Source: Hawksworthiomyces lignivorus (Eukaryota; Ascomycota; Sordariomycetes; Ophiostomatales; Ophiostomataceae). Taken from it: a DNA stretch of 64,000 bases. Made by a program: the position numbers and the translations under genes. Positions 10,126 through 23,900 of this stretch are shown one piece after another. Positions within the stretch are counted from its first letter, which is position 1, and each line of letters begins with the position of its first letter. Below the pieces are notes generated by a model. It was given only the letters and a program-made list of their open reading frames with translations, made no database searches and was not told the DNA's origin. Where the stretch lies: the NCBI GenBank assembly GCA_002917075.1, contig NTMA01000113.1:61555-125554 (forward strand). The letters are read 5' to 3'.

Positions 10126-13100
10126 GTAGAATTGGGTACTAGAAATCGCTTGCTGGATGGATTGCTTTGGGTAATTTTAGAGTTCCGTGGCTTGGCACGC
10201 CGGCTTGGTTCGGGAGAGCAACGGGGGGCTCCTGGGGCATGTTGTCTTTTGAACTTTGTTAGCTCTCTGATAGCTCTTTGTTCATGAGCAGTGTATCTGG
10301 GCCATGGCAATAAGCGCAATTGTCTCTATATGAGTGACCTTAGTCATGTGGTGTGACAAGATTTAGGTGGAACGTGCAGCTTATAGTCTTGACAAAGATG
10401 CTTGAACTGCTTTGGATTGACTGTTATTATTACCATGACCTAAATGGCCACGATTTGCAGGGCTCAATGTCGGATTGCTCGGGTTGCTCGGTGTACCATC
10501 TCGAGGTGTCCGGAGTCTGCCGCTTCTACCCTGGTGATGATGGAGAACTAGTCTTCGTATGACTAGGACCATTTTTGTCTTATAAGATGTTGAAATACAA
10601 TTGAGCCGACTCCAATATTTTTATTTTTTATTTTTTATATTTCTCAGCCTCTCTTGCGTTTCCCATTTCTCTATGAACCAGCTCGTCCCCGAGACAGCTG
10701 TAAGACACGAACTATGCCAGCCTCATCTAGGAAATGGCAAGATCAGCTTTGGCTTTTCCCCGTTTGCGTGGTAAAAGCTTCCCATCTGCTCTCATCCCGT
10801 GCTGATCTCTCTTTCGTTTGCTAATAGACTTACCGGATCCTGCAATACCTGTCTTGAGCTAGAAGGCATCATTTTCTGTTTCTCCGTCCCCAACCTATGT
10901 GTATGGGAAGCGAAGGCCTACAGGGATATCTCCTGAGATAGATGAGCTCGTCTCAATCTGCTTAATTTTGCTTTAACGTTGATGTTATTTAAACATATAC
11001 GGATCACCTCTCACAATAGTTCGGCTCGTCTCTCGCATTCCTGTGGCTGGCGCTCAACTCTAATACCGGAGTCCTACATACGCGAGGCGCCCTATCGAGA
11101 CAGATGGCTCAACTATATTGGAGAGCTAGCTTTTTGCAGAGGTCTGGCCGCACAATAATAGATATTCTACGCATGAAGATGCCAATGTTCCAACTTGCGC
11201 AGTCCATTCCCCACTCACGATGTATACGTGTACGAGCGTTCGTCAAACTTGCCCAATTCCATATAGCTGATAATAAATTGTCATTCCATTTTGAGCAGAA
11301 ACACTTGAGCCAAGGTGCTGTCTCCATAAAACTCTGTGGGTACTTTCAGCGTTTATTACACATCCGTTTTGGCCTCTCTGGGCGTTTTGGTAGGGGGGTG
11401 GTGCAACTCAGTCCCATTTTTAAGGGGAATCTTCAAGGGTTGGCCGGCTTGCTCCATACGAAGCGATAGCTCCACGCCAGCTAGCATAGCGCTGTATCCA
11501 GAGCAGGCACAGCCGAATGTGCAAGGGTTTGGCCGTCATGAGCAGGGTTCCAAAAAGAGGAAAACGAGAAAAAGGCACTCGAGCCACCAAACACACCGCG
11601 CGGCGAAGTCATGTGGCTGGTCAGGCAGAGGCATCGTTATAACCATGGAGCGACGAGATGCGAAGTGAAGATGTCTAAAAGACGAAGAAAAGCATCGACA
11701 ACTCTTCAAGACAGAGAATGATCCATGCGGACACAGCTGGCTTCAACGTTTTATGCAGTACGACTACAGCTACACACGCAACTAGACGCCACGGAGAATT
11801 GGTTTGCAGAAGCTGGCACACTGTAATCTTCGGATCCGACAGCTTCTTGGACCAGATGCCCATGGGCGTCTCCTTCAAGAGGAGGGGGGCGATCTTACTC
11901 GCTGCAGCTTCGTTTATTTCCGCATGTAGGTTGCCAGCAGAGTCTGGTACCACCTAGCCTTCATTCGTATTGGGGGCGAGCGGTTAGAAAAACTTGGGTA
12001 GAATGTTGGAATGGTCCGACCTTTTGGCGCTTTGTGTTTTCCCACCCAGCACACACACATCTTGGCTTGGGCTTGTTTCTCACTCACACCGGCTGCTCCT
12101 CTCGTTCTCACGCTCTCTGTGATTCGGCTGTTTTACGATCCATCTGGCTCCCAGGAAGACGCTTCTCGCTTGAGCTTGAATGTGAATGGACCTGGGGAAC
12201 TGCATCCGGACGCTGTAAGATTTCGCGCCAAGATAGCTTAATGGGCAACTCAATCGAGGCATTCTTTTCTCCAGGCTGCAGTGAGCTCCTAGGAGGGGGA
12301 TCAGGTCTATTTTTGGCGTCAAGGGGGCCTAACCATCATAGACTACCCGTTTCTCGCCTCGCATCATGCTCTAACTCGCCTTTATGCCTCATCATAGTCT
12401 ACTCGTATTCATGCATGGCCTCACATTCTATTGAACAAGCGATGACGCCGTATGCATGCTTCCTGTTCTCATCTGAGGTTGTCTTTCCAGGTCGAATTCT
12501 GTCTGTGTGTTAGCTTCTGCCGTACCGGACCGCTATTCAGATTCCCGGGCGCTCTGGGAACGAACCAAGAAAACGCTAAAGGAGCGAATGGAAATAGCGG
12601 GCTGTGAATCTGAGGGGAAAAGACGCCGTTGTAGTTGTACTTCATAGTGCAATGCGTTACAGTACATGGTGCAACTGTGCGTGCCTCCTACACCTTGATA
12701 AGGCACACCTCAACTTTAGCTTCGGCATTCTCATGAAACGAATCGTTCGCCAAAAAAATGATTGCTATGTATGTTTTAGCTAACAAAGGTACTGCATGAT
12801 ATTTTCACTGTGGTTTTCCTCCTCCGTTATTTTTATTTTTATTTTTATTATTTTTTTAAACTTTCTTTTGTTGAAATTCGATGAGGAGCTGCAGCAAAAT
12901 ACAGACCAAATTGCGAAGAGCAAAGGGTATGCTTGTCAATCTGACCATGCTTTTTCTGGCCACAGTTTCTCAAGCTGTCCGCGGTACGCGCTGGCAAATT
13001 AGAGAAGAAGAAAAGACGATTAAATTGCCTGTTCTATCTTCACCTCGAGGCAGCCCATGCACGCCGTATCGTTTCTCGGGGAAGAAAGAAACTAGCGAGA

Positions 13101-16100
13101 AAGAACTAGAACGGGAAATGCCGTAGGTGCAGAAACCATACCTTGTACCGAATTGAACAAAAAAAAAAAAAAGCAATCAGACAGAGAGGAGAAGAGACGG
13201 GAAGCGAGAAAAAGAGGTGAGTGAAAAGTGGTCATGCCTCTGCAGCCATATGCATGTGCACTGGACTCATGCATGCATGAAGGGAAGGTGCTGGTTGACT
13301 CGGCCAATTTGCAGCGAGCTGCAGAGCAGCCTGATAGCAACGCACAAAGCAAATGGATGTGCCGGATTCTGTTGGGCTCCCCCATCACACCAACTTCCTC
13401 TGCCGCTTCGTTGCGTGGAAGGGTTGCTTTATTCTCCTCTTGAACTTCGATGCCCAAGTTCTCTTTGCGAGTCGCTATTTTTGCTCAACGGCAGCCTCTG
13501 GAACCTTTCTTTCTCATCTCTCTCTCTCTTCCTCTCTTTTTTCGTATCTTCTTCATCATATATATCCTCAGACTTCCTGCTTCCTACCCAGCTAACTCTG
13601 TTTTCTTTTACAATACAAAATCGCAAGCAATGGCTGTTGTTTTGAACAGTAGATAACATGTCAGCACGAGCGATAGTCTCCTTTTTTCCCTCTTAAATGG
13701 AGTATGAGGGCAAAAAATTAAAGGAAGCAAAGGCTTAATTGCCGCCAATACCTGATAAAGCACGACTTTGATCGATTTTTTCTCGCTTACCCTCCTGAAT
13801 AAACCCGAGCAACCAAGGATCAAGTTTTGTTTGCGTACTTTCGTTGTGTTTTCACGCCACGCGGGCTTTGGTTTACCAGACATCTTACGTGGAAGTCGTA
13901 TTCCGAGCCCAAGTCTTTCAGAAAGCCACCCTCAGGCGCAACTCGTCACAGGGAAAGCTGCCCATGTTCCTTTACGGAAATTCCTGCATTCATCTTCAAA
14001 AATGAAAGAGGAGGGACGTTGACACCGTTCGCCTGCCTCTGGATAATGCCAAACATGAACTCATTTGCAAAAAATTAGATGCAACGTGTGGGCAAGATGA
14101 AATGTAGAATGCACATACAAGGACGCAGTCCAAAAAGCATGCCAGGGGGCCATGAAGGCGCCGGTTGATGACAACATAGAGTTGCCTTCTGTTACTCCAT
14201 GCTCCGCATTGAAAGCGAATAACCAACCGGCCTCTGCAACTCCTCTCCACATACATCTCTTCTAACATTGGCTGCTTGCAAGTACCTTCTCTTGTTTCCA
14301 GGCGGTCCTTTTCATTAGACGGTCCAGGCCGTGAAGGCACCAGGATGACCCGGCTACACTTTGCTGGCGGGTCGTGGGCCTATCGATAGAAAGTGGTGGA
14401 TGCAATGCGTCGCTGCAACGCACCCTCTGCTTGACGCTGACGAGTAGATGTACAGCGATTCAGCTTGACGGCCAGTGGCCAGGAGTCGAGAAGCTCAAGG
14501 AGACACCCAGCAATTGACTGACCCACAGTAGGTACTGTACACTTTATCTGGCATCAATGCCAACATAGACTAGCTCCTTTCACAGTGCCCACCTTGCAGA
14601 GCACCTTCGAAGCATATACTTAGAGAACGAGGAGGAGACTTGCTGTGGGCGGCAGAGCCTCCCCCATATGTCAGTTTGCAAATTGCCACAATGGTTCTTC
14701 TTCATGCACGCTGCGCATGTAACTGATGCCTCGTGGGACGCATAGTAAGAGTAATGCTGCACTCGCAGTAAAATCATGGGTGAGAATAAGGAATTTCTGT
14801 CCTTCATCACATATTAGATTCCGCTCCAGCCTCGTCAGATGCTCTAGCATCTGGAGTAGTTCTTCACGTGGGCTTATCTATGTACGTCGTATACTGCTTG
14901 AGGTCGGAAGTCAGCAAAGCTTTCCCCGTACCCCATAACGTATGGAGTACTGCGAAGTGTGCAGCGGATTGTGCCACCATTCCTGGCGGCTGTTATTGGT
15001 ATGTTCCACCTCCTCTTGCCAGTACCTTGCTACGCTCCATCTCTCCTTTTTGCTCCTCCCTGCATCCACACCGCTCATCGTGTAGTATGGGGCCAATTTT
15101 GAAATGTGAGAGTGGACAGAAGGTTGCGCCCTTGGCCACTAGCCATCCCACCTAGCCTGCTAGGAGCTACTAGGGCTTAAATTGACAATAAAATGGGCAC
15201 AGAGGAAAGTAAGGGACTTTGGACTCGACCATCTGCCAGCCCCCTTAACTGGCAATAATCTGCATCACGTGAACTGCAGGCGCTGCGCCCCACCCCCTTC
15301 CCGCTTCGGCGCCCCGTTTTGGTCGGCGGACGGTCGAACGGGCGCCTTTCCCCTTTTTGCGTTCGTCTCGCTGCCCTTGGCTGTTTAGCGCCTCTAGTGT
15401 GCCCTTGTTTCCTTGGTTCCGGTAGGGGTCGCCGCTGTAGTGTCCTCCTTAGTACTGGGTCCTCCCTATAACACATGGTCATTTAGGGGGGGAAAGCCGA
15501 TGCTGAGACCCGGAATGTCCAGGCGAGACAAGGAAAAGGACCTGTGGGATTGAGAGAGCAAATCAAAACTAAATTTCAAGAACGGGGGGGGAATGGGGGA
15601 TGAGTGATGGGTATCGCGGCTAGCACGCTGCCTGAAGCGTGAGAGGTTCGGACCAGCAGGAAAAATATGAACGTATTCGACCTCAAGCATACAGAGAATA
15701 ACCAGTCTCCCCACGGTAGGGAAATTGGCTTTCATCTTGTGCACGTCGACAAACTTGTCCTATATTACTTTGTGGAGACATCTAGGCTATTTGCTCATGT
15801 ACAAAAGGTACTCGTATACAAACACAGAGAGTCAGACCGGTAGCCACGGGGCCTTCGTACCCCACTGGAAAGGATTCTGCTCGCACACCGTATCTCCCGT
15901 GTGTACAAAGTACAGTAGACCAAACGGAGATCTGCTCATCCATCTCCTCTCTCTGCTGCGCTCGCTGCCTGCATTACATTTTCTTCTGCCATTTCGGGTT
16001 TTCCTGCGTTGCCTTTTTTTACTTCTCTCGCACCATGTGCTCTTTGGCCCTGGTAAAGGGATCTTTGCCTCTCGGGTTGTCTTTCTTATTCCTCTCTTCG

Positions 16101-16500
16101 TTTGGAGAATAACCCCGACAATTTCTTCTGCGTCTTCGTTTGCGTGTTTCTGCGGCAAACCCCTGTCGCTTGTCACAATCCATTGCCCGCACATTCTCCC
16201 ACCACCTGTGGAAAAACCTCTCATTCCTTCTGTATAATAAGTGTCTTTTTCCGTTTCGTGACTTCCTATTCGTCGTATAGCACACCCCTCTACAACATCC
16301 ACCCTGCACACACCCTTGCTCTATCCACCCCCTCACTACAGGTTCCAGCAGGCGGTGTGACGAAGAGCGTTTTATTCGGTGGCAGTTGTCGGTTGACAGG
16401 AGCCCAAAAAGGTGAAGGATCACAAAATGCAAACACACAATCAGTGGCGTTTTCTAGTGACCAGTGACGATGGTTTGCTGTACCTCTCTTGTCATTTCCA
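10126..16500. other. Gene desert, first part
   Basis: About 6.4 kb hold no open frame with recognisable domains; the longest are below 170 codons and differ in composition from the proven exons here. Pyrimidine-rich and A/T-rich tracts alternate. I looked for tRNA T-loops and transposase- or reverse transcriptase-like peptides and saw none. Confidence 0.5.
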
Positions 16501-16876
16501 GTTTTTTTCTGAATGGTTCTAGCCTTTTCGAAATTTTCTCAATGTCTTCGTCTCGCAATCTCCGAGAAAAATAAATAATAATAAAATACAACCGAGAGAG
16601 CATCATGGGTTTCTCCATCTTTCTTGCTCATCGTCCTTTACTCTGTTCTTCTGTTTTGGTCTTGCCTTTTTGTTTTATGTACACGGCGAAGAAATAAACA
16701 GACAAGACCAAAACAGCAATGAGAGGGGAATGGCAAAAGAGCCGAAAAAAAAAGTCGAGTAAAATTGGAGTGTACAAGTTCTCACGCAGAAACTTGCTAA
16801 TGAGCCAACTTGTGGTGGTCTGCTTGGGGAAGGGGGGGGCTCAGCTGTGGTTGAGCAGCTCCCGTGACCAAAATCG

Positions 16877-16912
16877 CCCCCGCTTAAGAGCCCCCCTAAA
16901 ATCCCCCCTAAC
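16877..16912. repeat. Three C-runs with a tandem CCCCCCTAA element
   Basis: Runs of five, six and six C are separated by short A/T linkers, and CCCCCCTAA occurs twice. On the minus strand these are G-runs containing AGGGG, the core of fungal stress-response elements. The first run, CCCCCGC, also resembles a carbon-repressor (CreA/Mig1) core. Function is not proven. Confidence 0.4.
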
Positions 16913-19900
16913 GGGACGGTCCTCGCTCCCTCGGTGCCCGGTGCGGAAAGGAACGAAGAGGCGGGAACACGAGGGAAACAGCAGTGAGAGCAGATGAGGG
17001 GGTGGAAGTGGAGAGATTTCCAGACCTGAGATACGGTCAGGGGTATCGATGATCAGTTCTCCTATTTGCTTCCCCTTCCCATTTCTTCAAGTCTCTCTTA
17101 TCGCTTTAAAATCAATAAAATACCCGGAACTTTTGTTCCTAAAACATCCTCATACATATCATACTCCCAAACGGCAAATATTCCGTAATCTGCTCTTTTC
17201 TCGGTGGTATTGACGAGCAACCTTTCCTTTTACGTTGCTCCTCTCTCTTTTCTCTACCTCTTATATTCTTCCTCTTCTTTATTATTTTTCAAAAGAAAAA
17301 ATAGCCTTGTGTTTTGTCGCATGCCTGAACAGGGAAGAAGAGCGAGACGGATCGAAGCTGTACTTGGTTCGCGCTGCCTTGCTTGGGTTGCCGTTTGTTT
17401 GTCTCCGTTGATGCCTCGTTGATGCCCCGTTGATACGTACCCTGCTGCCCGCACAGCCTTCTCTCCAAAGACTCGTACAAGTTGGCCTCAGGCTGTCCTT
17501 CTCCTATTAACCCTATGTGAAGTTTTGCTTTTGTTTAATTCTCAAAGTTTGGTCTATGATGCAAAGACTTAGGTGACTTGCGAACCGTTTGCATGATGTG
17601 GCTGGGTTAGAGGGTTGTATGGCTGATTTGTAGAGGGGTAGGACAAAATATGAAGTTACTATGCAGGTCTGAGACGCTCGTGATTGCAATCGTAAGAATC
17701 CAGTAATTTTTCACTGGAAACTTGCAGCCGGTTGGACTTTAGCCCAGCCCACAAATGCAAGATGCAACCTCATCAGTCCAATGGCAAAGGCTGCCAAACA
17801 CACCTTCTCTGTGATTTGCAGCCCTGTATTGTCAACCACTGAAGGAGCCAGAGGATCAAGAATGAAACAGCCAGACCTTCTCGAGCCGCGCTGTACCAGA
17901 ACCTGTAAGCCTGCTGCCTACCTGAGCTGTACACTGTAGAAGGGCAATAGGCGGACATCTACTTCTCTCTTTTATTGAGGAAGAAACAAATGGCTTCAAA
18001 TATATCCTGAGACTTCCGTTCAGCTTAAAAAACTGGGCGGCTAGTCAGCGTATTTGTTTTTCAAGAAGCCCTTGGTTCAGAATTCATTAGCTAGGTATAG
18101 TGTTTCCTTAATCCGGGAGATCACCTGAGAGGTTGGCACGGTGGGTATTCGTGCGGACAGGGATGTCCCTGTGCCGTTGTTTTGGAGAGCGTGGGAGGGA
18201 GAGTGAGTGAGCGAAGGAAGGAACAGAGAAAGTTGCACAAAGCTGTAGAGAACGTACTGCGCCTTTGTATACTACTACTCGTAAGATTTATATGTGGGGG
18301 GAGGGGGGGGTGTATCAAGGCACTGCAGAGTTGGGTTGACTCGAACGGGAGAAGAATTGAAAAGGGGCACAACCAAACCGTGCCCGTGTTTAGCCGTCCA
18401 AAGAGGCGCTGCCTTCCTCCAACTAGCACACGAATTCATATCCAAGAGTGACTGCCCATCGTTTGACTTATTCTGTAGTTAGATGCCAAAGCAACTTTTG
18501 GTTGGTGTGTTAGTAGTAGAACCTTGCTTCTTGTTTATTCTTCGGTTTTACTGCTACACCAGAGACAAGGACGTGTTGGGTAACACAGCATTCTCCACAC
18601 ATTCAGCATGGCGTACCGAGGCTTTTTGTGCTGGTTTTCTTTAGTTCTCAACAGGCAAAGTTCTGTTTCCGTTACTAGACCTAAATCAAACATAGGGCTG
18701 GAGAAGTACTATGTGAATGCGAAGAGAAAGAAGTTACATACTAGCTCTTGCTGAGCCCTTATTGCGAGCTATGTTTAAGAACAAAACGGAGGATTAGTAG
18801 TTGGAAGGATACTTGTCCGCCTCCTAGTGACTTGCTTATACGCTATGCTTTGAAACTTCTGCTACGATGCACTTACCTAAAGCCTAATGATATACTTACG
18901 AAGGTAAGGGGTTTTGCAAGGTTCGCCTCCGAGTCGCCGCAGATAAAGAAACGAGATCGTGGAAATGCATTTACATCAGCTTGATGAGACGACGGCGTGG
19001 CAACTGTTGTGCAGAAGCTCTTCGGTCAAATAAAAAAAAGTATGAGTGCCAGGACTGCAGACACTTTCACTTGTGTTTGCCTTGCCTGTGCCTTGCTAGC
19101 TAGCTGAATGCGCCCACGTCATTGCTCCATTGAGTGGCTTAAAGTGTGCAGAGCCCTGAACTCTGAGCTAGCAGCAGACGAAGCATGGTACGTTATAGAG
19201 GTGCACATTGCGGTGTATTAGGAGAGATTTGTATTGTTCTGTAGGTCGACGTCAGAAGGCCGAAAATCCATGCACGAGTGCCGGCTGGCAAACTAGCGCA
19301 TGTATGAACGGAGTTGTCCGGACCGAAAGCCTTACGGCAGTGAAGATGTAATGCACAGCAGGGCTGCTGAGTGTCCTTTTTTCATGCTTTTCGTTGGTCT
19401 CTCGACATACTTTATGTATCTGTGGCCTGGAATTGGCTTGACTGGTGGGTTGTAGAGTGCAACAAGCGAACGGCATACCATATAGCATCTAGCGAACCAA
19501 CTGTGGGCAGCTTTTCTATACATAATCAAAGGGCGATAATTAGGAGAATCCCATCTTCTATTCTTCGTATTTAGCTTAACTCTTCGAGTAATTAGCCTCT
19601 AACATCTTAGGTCTTGGGATGCAATGCTCACTATGCAAGCTTTATAATTAGATATGCCGTATTATTGCTCTCAACGCTCTGTGCTGCCTGCGGCTTTTGC
19701 CGTGGGTCATTTTGAGAACCGGGGCCGTGTTCCCGCAGTGGGCTGATGAAAGCGTACTAAAAGTACAGTGGAGTAGAAGCAAATACCTGTGAAATATAGC
19801 TATCTGCACTAGCCCTGTATTGTCAGTGCTCTAATGTCCCTTCTCAATGTCTTTTTTCATACCTATAATGCGCATATTCTATATCAGTTCTTTCTCCGAC

Positions 19901-21431
19901 TTGGGTTGTGCTCAGTTTTTGGTGTTTATTCTGGATTCTTTCTTTACGGACGGGGTGTTGCAGGTGGATCAATTTCCTGCAGACAGAAAGTGAAAACTGA
20001 TATCGGCTCCCACTTTTGTGGTCCGCTGCAGGGCAGCAAACGGCCTGCGAGCACTCCCGCGTCGGGTTGAGAGCATCAGGAAAAATATTACCTGTGAGAC
20101 AAGTAAGGATGATGGCTGTTTGGCACATTCGTTTGCAAGACGCCAGGGATGGCGCCCAAGCCAAAGGGCATGAATCAATCTGCATTCTGCAGAGGATGTT
20201 TGTCTACTTCGATTGAATACACCGTAAAATAGAATACCGTACTCTGTATCACACAGGGTTACGGTTGCGTTGCAAGAAGGACAGGGGACAGGGCAAACGG
20301 CAGTTTTGCGACTAGTCAGTCTAATCTCACTGGCAGGTGGTCTCGTAGTTTCGTCGGTACGTGGTTTGTCTCAGGGAGGGGCGGGCTGGTCCTTTTTTGC
20401 TGATGTGGTCCCACCGAGGATCACGAAAGGTGGATGGCCAATTTCAACCGGGAATTCATTTATGGTCCATTCAGAAGAATATCGACAGTGTGACAAACAA
20501 TTTCGAAGAAGATGCAAGAGATTTACCGGCGAATTGGCGAATTAGAAATTTTTTAGGGATCGACAGAGCAGACAATAAAAGCGGAAAGCGCAAACGGAAA
20601 ACAGAAATTGGGGAATGGGAAATGACTAGGAAAAGCTGAGATCCTGTACCTGCTGCTTAGGGTGAAACCAAAACATTCCATGAGATTTCGCGCTGCTGAC
20701 AAGATGGAAGTAACGTGGGTCGGAGCTGCCTAATTTTGGGGCAGTCGAAAGACAAACTTCAACTCTTCCACGCAGCTTGAGTATGGGCCGCCTCTGTGCT
20801 TGGGTGCATGTTGGCACCTCGTCTATATAGCACCTCCATCGTTTGCAGGGTCAAGGCACAGATGCCGCCTTGTACCTTCGCGACGCGTTTTATCTCAATA
20901 CCAATGCACGCACAGAGTTGCACTTCCCAGATGAAAAAAAGGGGGGGATGACGGTGACTTTGGTTCAGACTCTTCCCCTTACAGAGAATCGCAAGCAATG
21001 ATGAAAGAATATCATCATAAGAGGGAAATGAATAAAGGGAAAGCCTACAACGAAGGATCTAGCCTCACGTACTTCTCGCGAAAATGATTTCAGCCAACTT
21101 TAACACCGAGTATTTCTGCGTTTCTCGCTTTGCGCTGGACAGCGATTGTAAGGTCGATCAAAGTGTCTCAGCCTACGGTTGATTGAACCTTCCCGGGCGG
21201 GGCTGCTTCCCGCACTTTGGCGGCGCGGTCCTCGTTCCTTCCCTTCTTGTACCTCTCTCTTTATTCGTGCCTTCTCTGGACCCGCATCCCTGCTTTCTCC
21301 CCTACAGCAAATACAACAATGTGGACGCCCTTCTTCCCAGATTGGATAAGGGCACGCCGGAATACCACGCCTTAGGCTGCGCTGCTCGGTTTCCCCGCCG
21401 CAAGTCTTTTCCATTTGAAAGGTTTTTTTCT

Positions 21432-21464
21432 AAAAGAAAAAAAGAAAAAGAAAAAGAAAAAGAA
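21432..21464. repeat. AAAAAG microsatellite
   Basis: About five purine-only units of A4-7G are found in intergenic DNA. I see nothing coding around it. Confidence 0.7.
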
Positions 21465-23900
21465 GCAGGTATCAAGTGACACAGATCTGGTCCACAATTT
21501 CTCGTGGAAGGCCCCATGTCCTTGGATACCTTCAAGTACATTGTACATTTGTGGATTGGCAATATGCCGTATGGAAGATCGCGATATACGTTTTGAAGGC
21601 ATTCCCTAGGCAGCGAGCCCGTGGCAAGACTGATCCACGTGCGAGAATAGCCTCTGCCTGATGTCGTGCCGGTTCTCATATGTGCTCAAGGAGCAGGCAG
21701 TCGCATGCACGCAGCGCAAATAAAAACAGCACCACTTTTCTTCGTAGAATCACCTTGTATTATCGCTGATATTATTAGCCCTGCTTTTGTCTCTTGATCC
21801 GGTGTTGGTCCCAGACATTGACCAGACGTTCCCGCCCGTCCGTTCATCCTCGTGTCGAGCCGCCCGTTGTTTTGAGTTGTTTCCGCCAGGTGGCTCCGGC
21901 GAATTAAAAACAGATGTTTGGAGAGGCAATACGATGCAGTGATAAGCCAAGCATAAAAGAACCGGAGATGTGGATAGAAGTTGCCTTTTACCAACAAGAG
22001 GGGATAGAATAAGGGAGCGACGAGAATGAACTTCGAAAGAAACAGCAACCAAGCAAATCTGCGGACTGCATACACTGCAGTCTCTTCGTCTGTCGACTTG
22101 CACGTTTTCGACCTTTCAGCTTCATTGACGTGCCCACCGTGGGGTGAGGGAATGCAAAAACAACACCATTAATAACGTGCCGCATCTGACCGGATATCCT
22201 TCATTAATTTGTATAAATTATAATTCTGCAGTGTGGACACCCACAGCAGCCGTGGTTGCGTAGACAAGATGTAAGACGCCTGATTGTAAACAGAACGCTG
22301 AAAATAGCTGAGAAGGGACCCATAACAAGCGTCGCCCCTTTGTGACGGAAATGTCCTGCAAGGGGCCAGAAGATGGGTGATGTCAATTCAGGGAGACGGG
22401 AAAGGACAATCGAAAGAAATGGGAACGGAATCCAAACTGCTTTGAAAAACCAGAACAGATTACTCTTCCTGTCCGCTCACCGCTCTGAAGTCTTTCCTGT
22501 TCAGAGCAGGAGTACACGGACTCGCACGGCTTGAGATTGCACAGAGAGTCATCCATTTATTGGCAGAGTCGACAAGAACCTAGCAGGCGACTCGTTTCTC
22601 CAAAAATAAAAGGCCTTTTTCGAAAGAAACTTTCCGATCTGCTACTGCTTCTGAAGCATTCGGCAGCCAATCGACGTCCCGTGCCGCGGATAAGATGGCT
22701 AGCACAGGCCCTTACAGCACAAGTACTAGCCTGCCCAAACGCAGGAACGAAGGAAGCTATTTTCTGTCTTTTGTCATATTTTACTCCTTTGGCCGCTTCA
22801 AACCGCTCAACTGGAGACTCGCACTCTTGCCCACGCTGCTGATTGACGCCTCCGGAGGTGCTTAAACGGCAGAATTAATTTTTTCTTCCCTTGTCGTCAT
22901 CCATATTGCCCTTTTCATTTCCATTTCCTCTTTCCCTATTTTTTGCCTCTGCCGTTATTGCCACCTTTCCCAGAAAGACATTCACGGCAATTTCCGGCAA
23001 AGTACTTGTACAAGGGCCACCTTTCCTCTGTATTTCTGCAACCTGTTTCCTATGTCTCCCTCTCGTTTCGTCCTCTTAACCTGTCACTACCCTCCCGTTT
23101 CCGCTGACTTCCGTTTCCGGTGCTGTTCAAACCAGCCCGGCAGAGATGCGACTCAAAAAGAGGCTTGGTTTGTATATACATCCTAATTACGACGTGTCTG
23201 ATTGCCTCTGCATCCTGCCACAATCTACTCAGGTGCAAGAATTCTGCAAGGGAACAAAAACGGGTCAGCCAGAGCCTCTGCTGAGAGCAGTGGAAGACAT
23301 ACGAGCAGATTCTCAAGAAGACCAATCCAACACTCGCGGGGAGACTAAACCGAAAACGGGACAAAGTGGACGCTTGGCACCAAAAGTATCTGCGGCCCTT
23401 TCTGCAACCGCTCTCAGGGTGCCGCCGTGGTGGGTTAGCAAGTGGCGGGAATGAGCTGCGGGTGTCTGCGTGACTGGCAGCACACACCCACTCTTTTCCC
23501 GCGCGGCCAGCTTGCCCTAACAACAACAAACCCAATTCACAGAGGATAAAAATAAAAGAGCTCTAACACTCCATACAGGTATACAAAGACAAGGCAAGGA
23601 AAAACAAGACAGACAGGTTGGGCAGGATGCCTCAAGATTCCATCCGGAGTACATCGCAAGGGGACCGTCCAACTGAAACAGAGGCACAACGGCTGTAGAC
23701 GCTGTCAACGCTGTCAGCGCTTCAGTGATTGTGCAAGGTACAATTAGACCTGCCGATCGACTTAATCTCCATCTCCTTGCGGGCTATTTCTGGCGGACGC
23801 GAGTACCATGTGCTTTGCACGAAACCAGAGAAGGTCCTGTCGCCTGTCTCATACTGTTTTAATGTTTAGTTCTTTTTCCCTCTTTTGTGATTCTTCTTTC

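Larger units (their letters stand above)
16501..23900. other. Gene desert, middle part
   Basis: No recognisable gene is present on either strand. Notable simple sequence: C-runs at 16877-16912 and an AAAAAG-type microsatellite near 21432-21464. The short frames are not supported by domain or family resemblance. Unspliced non-coding RNA or long untranslated leader cannot be excluded. Confidence 0.45.

Noticed and set aside
18330..18365. tRNA T-loop-like GTTCGAGTC on the minus strand
   Set aside because: The flanking five-base arms do not pair, and no acceptor or anticodon arm is found at the right distance.
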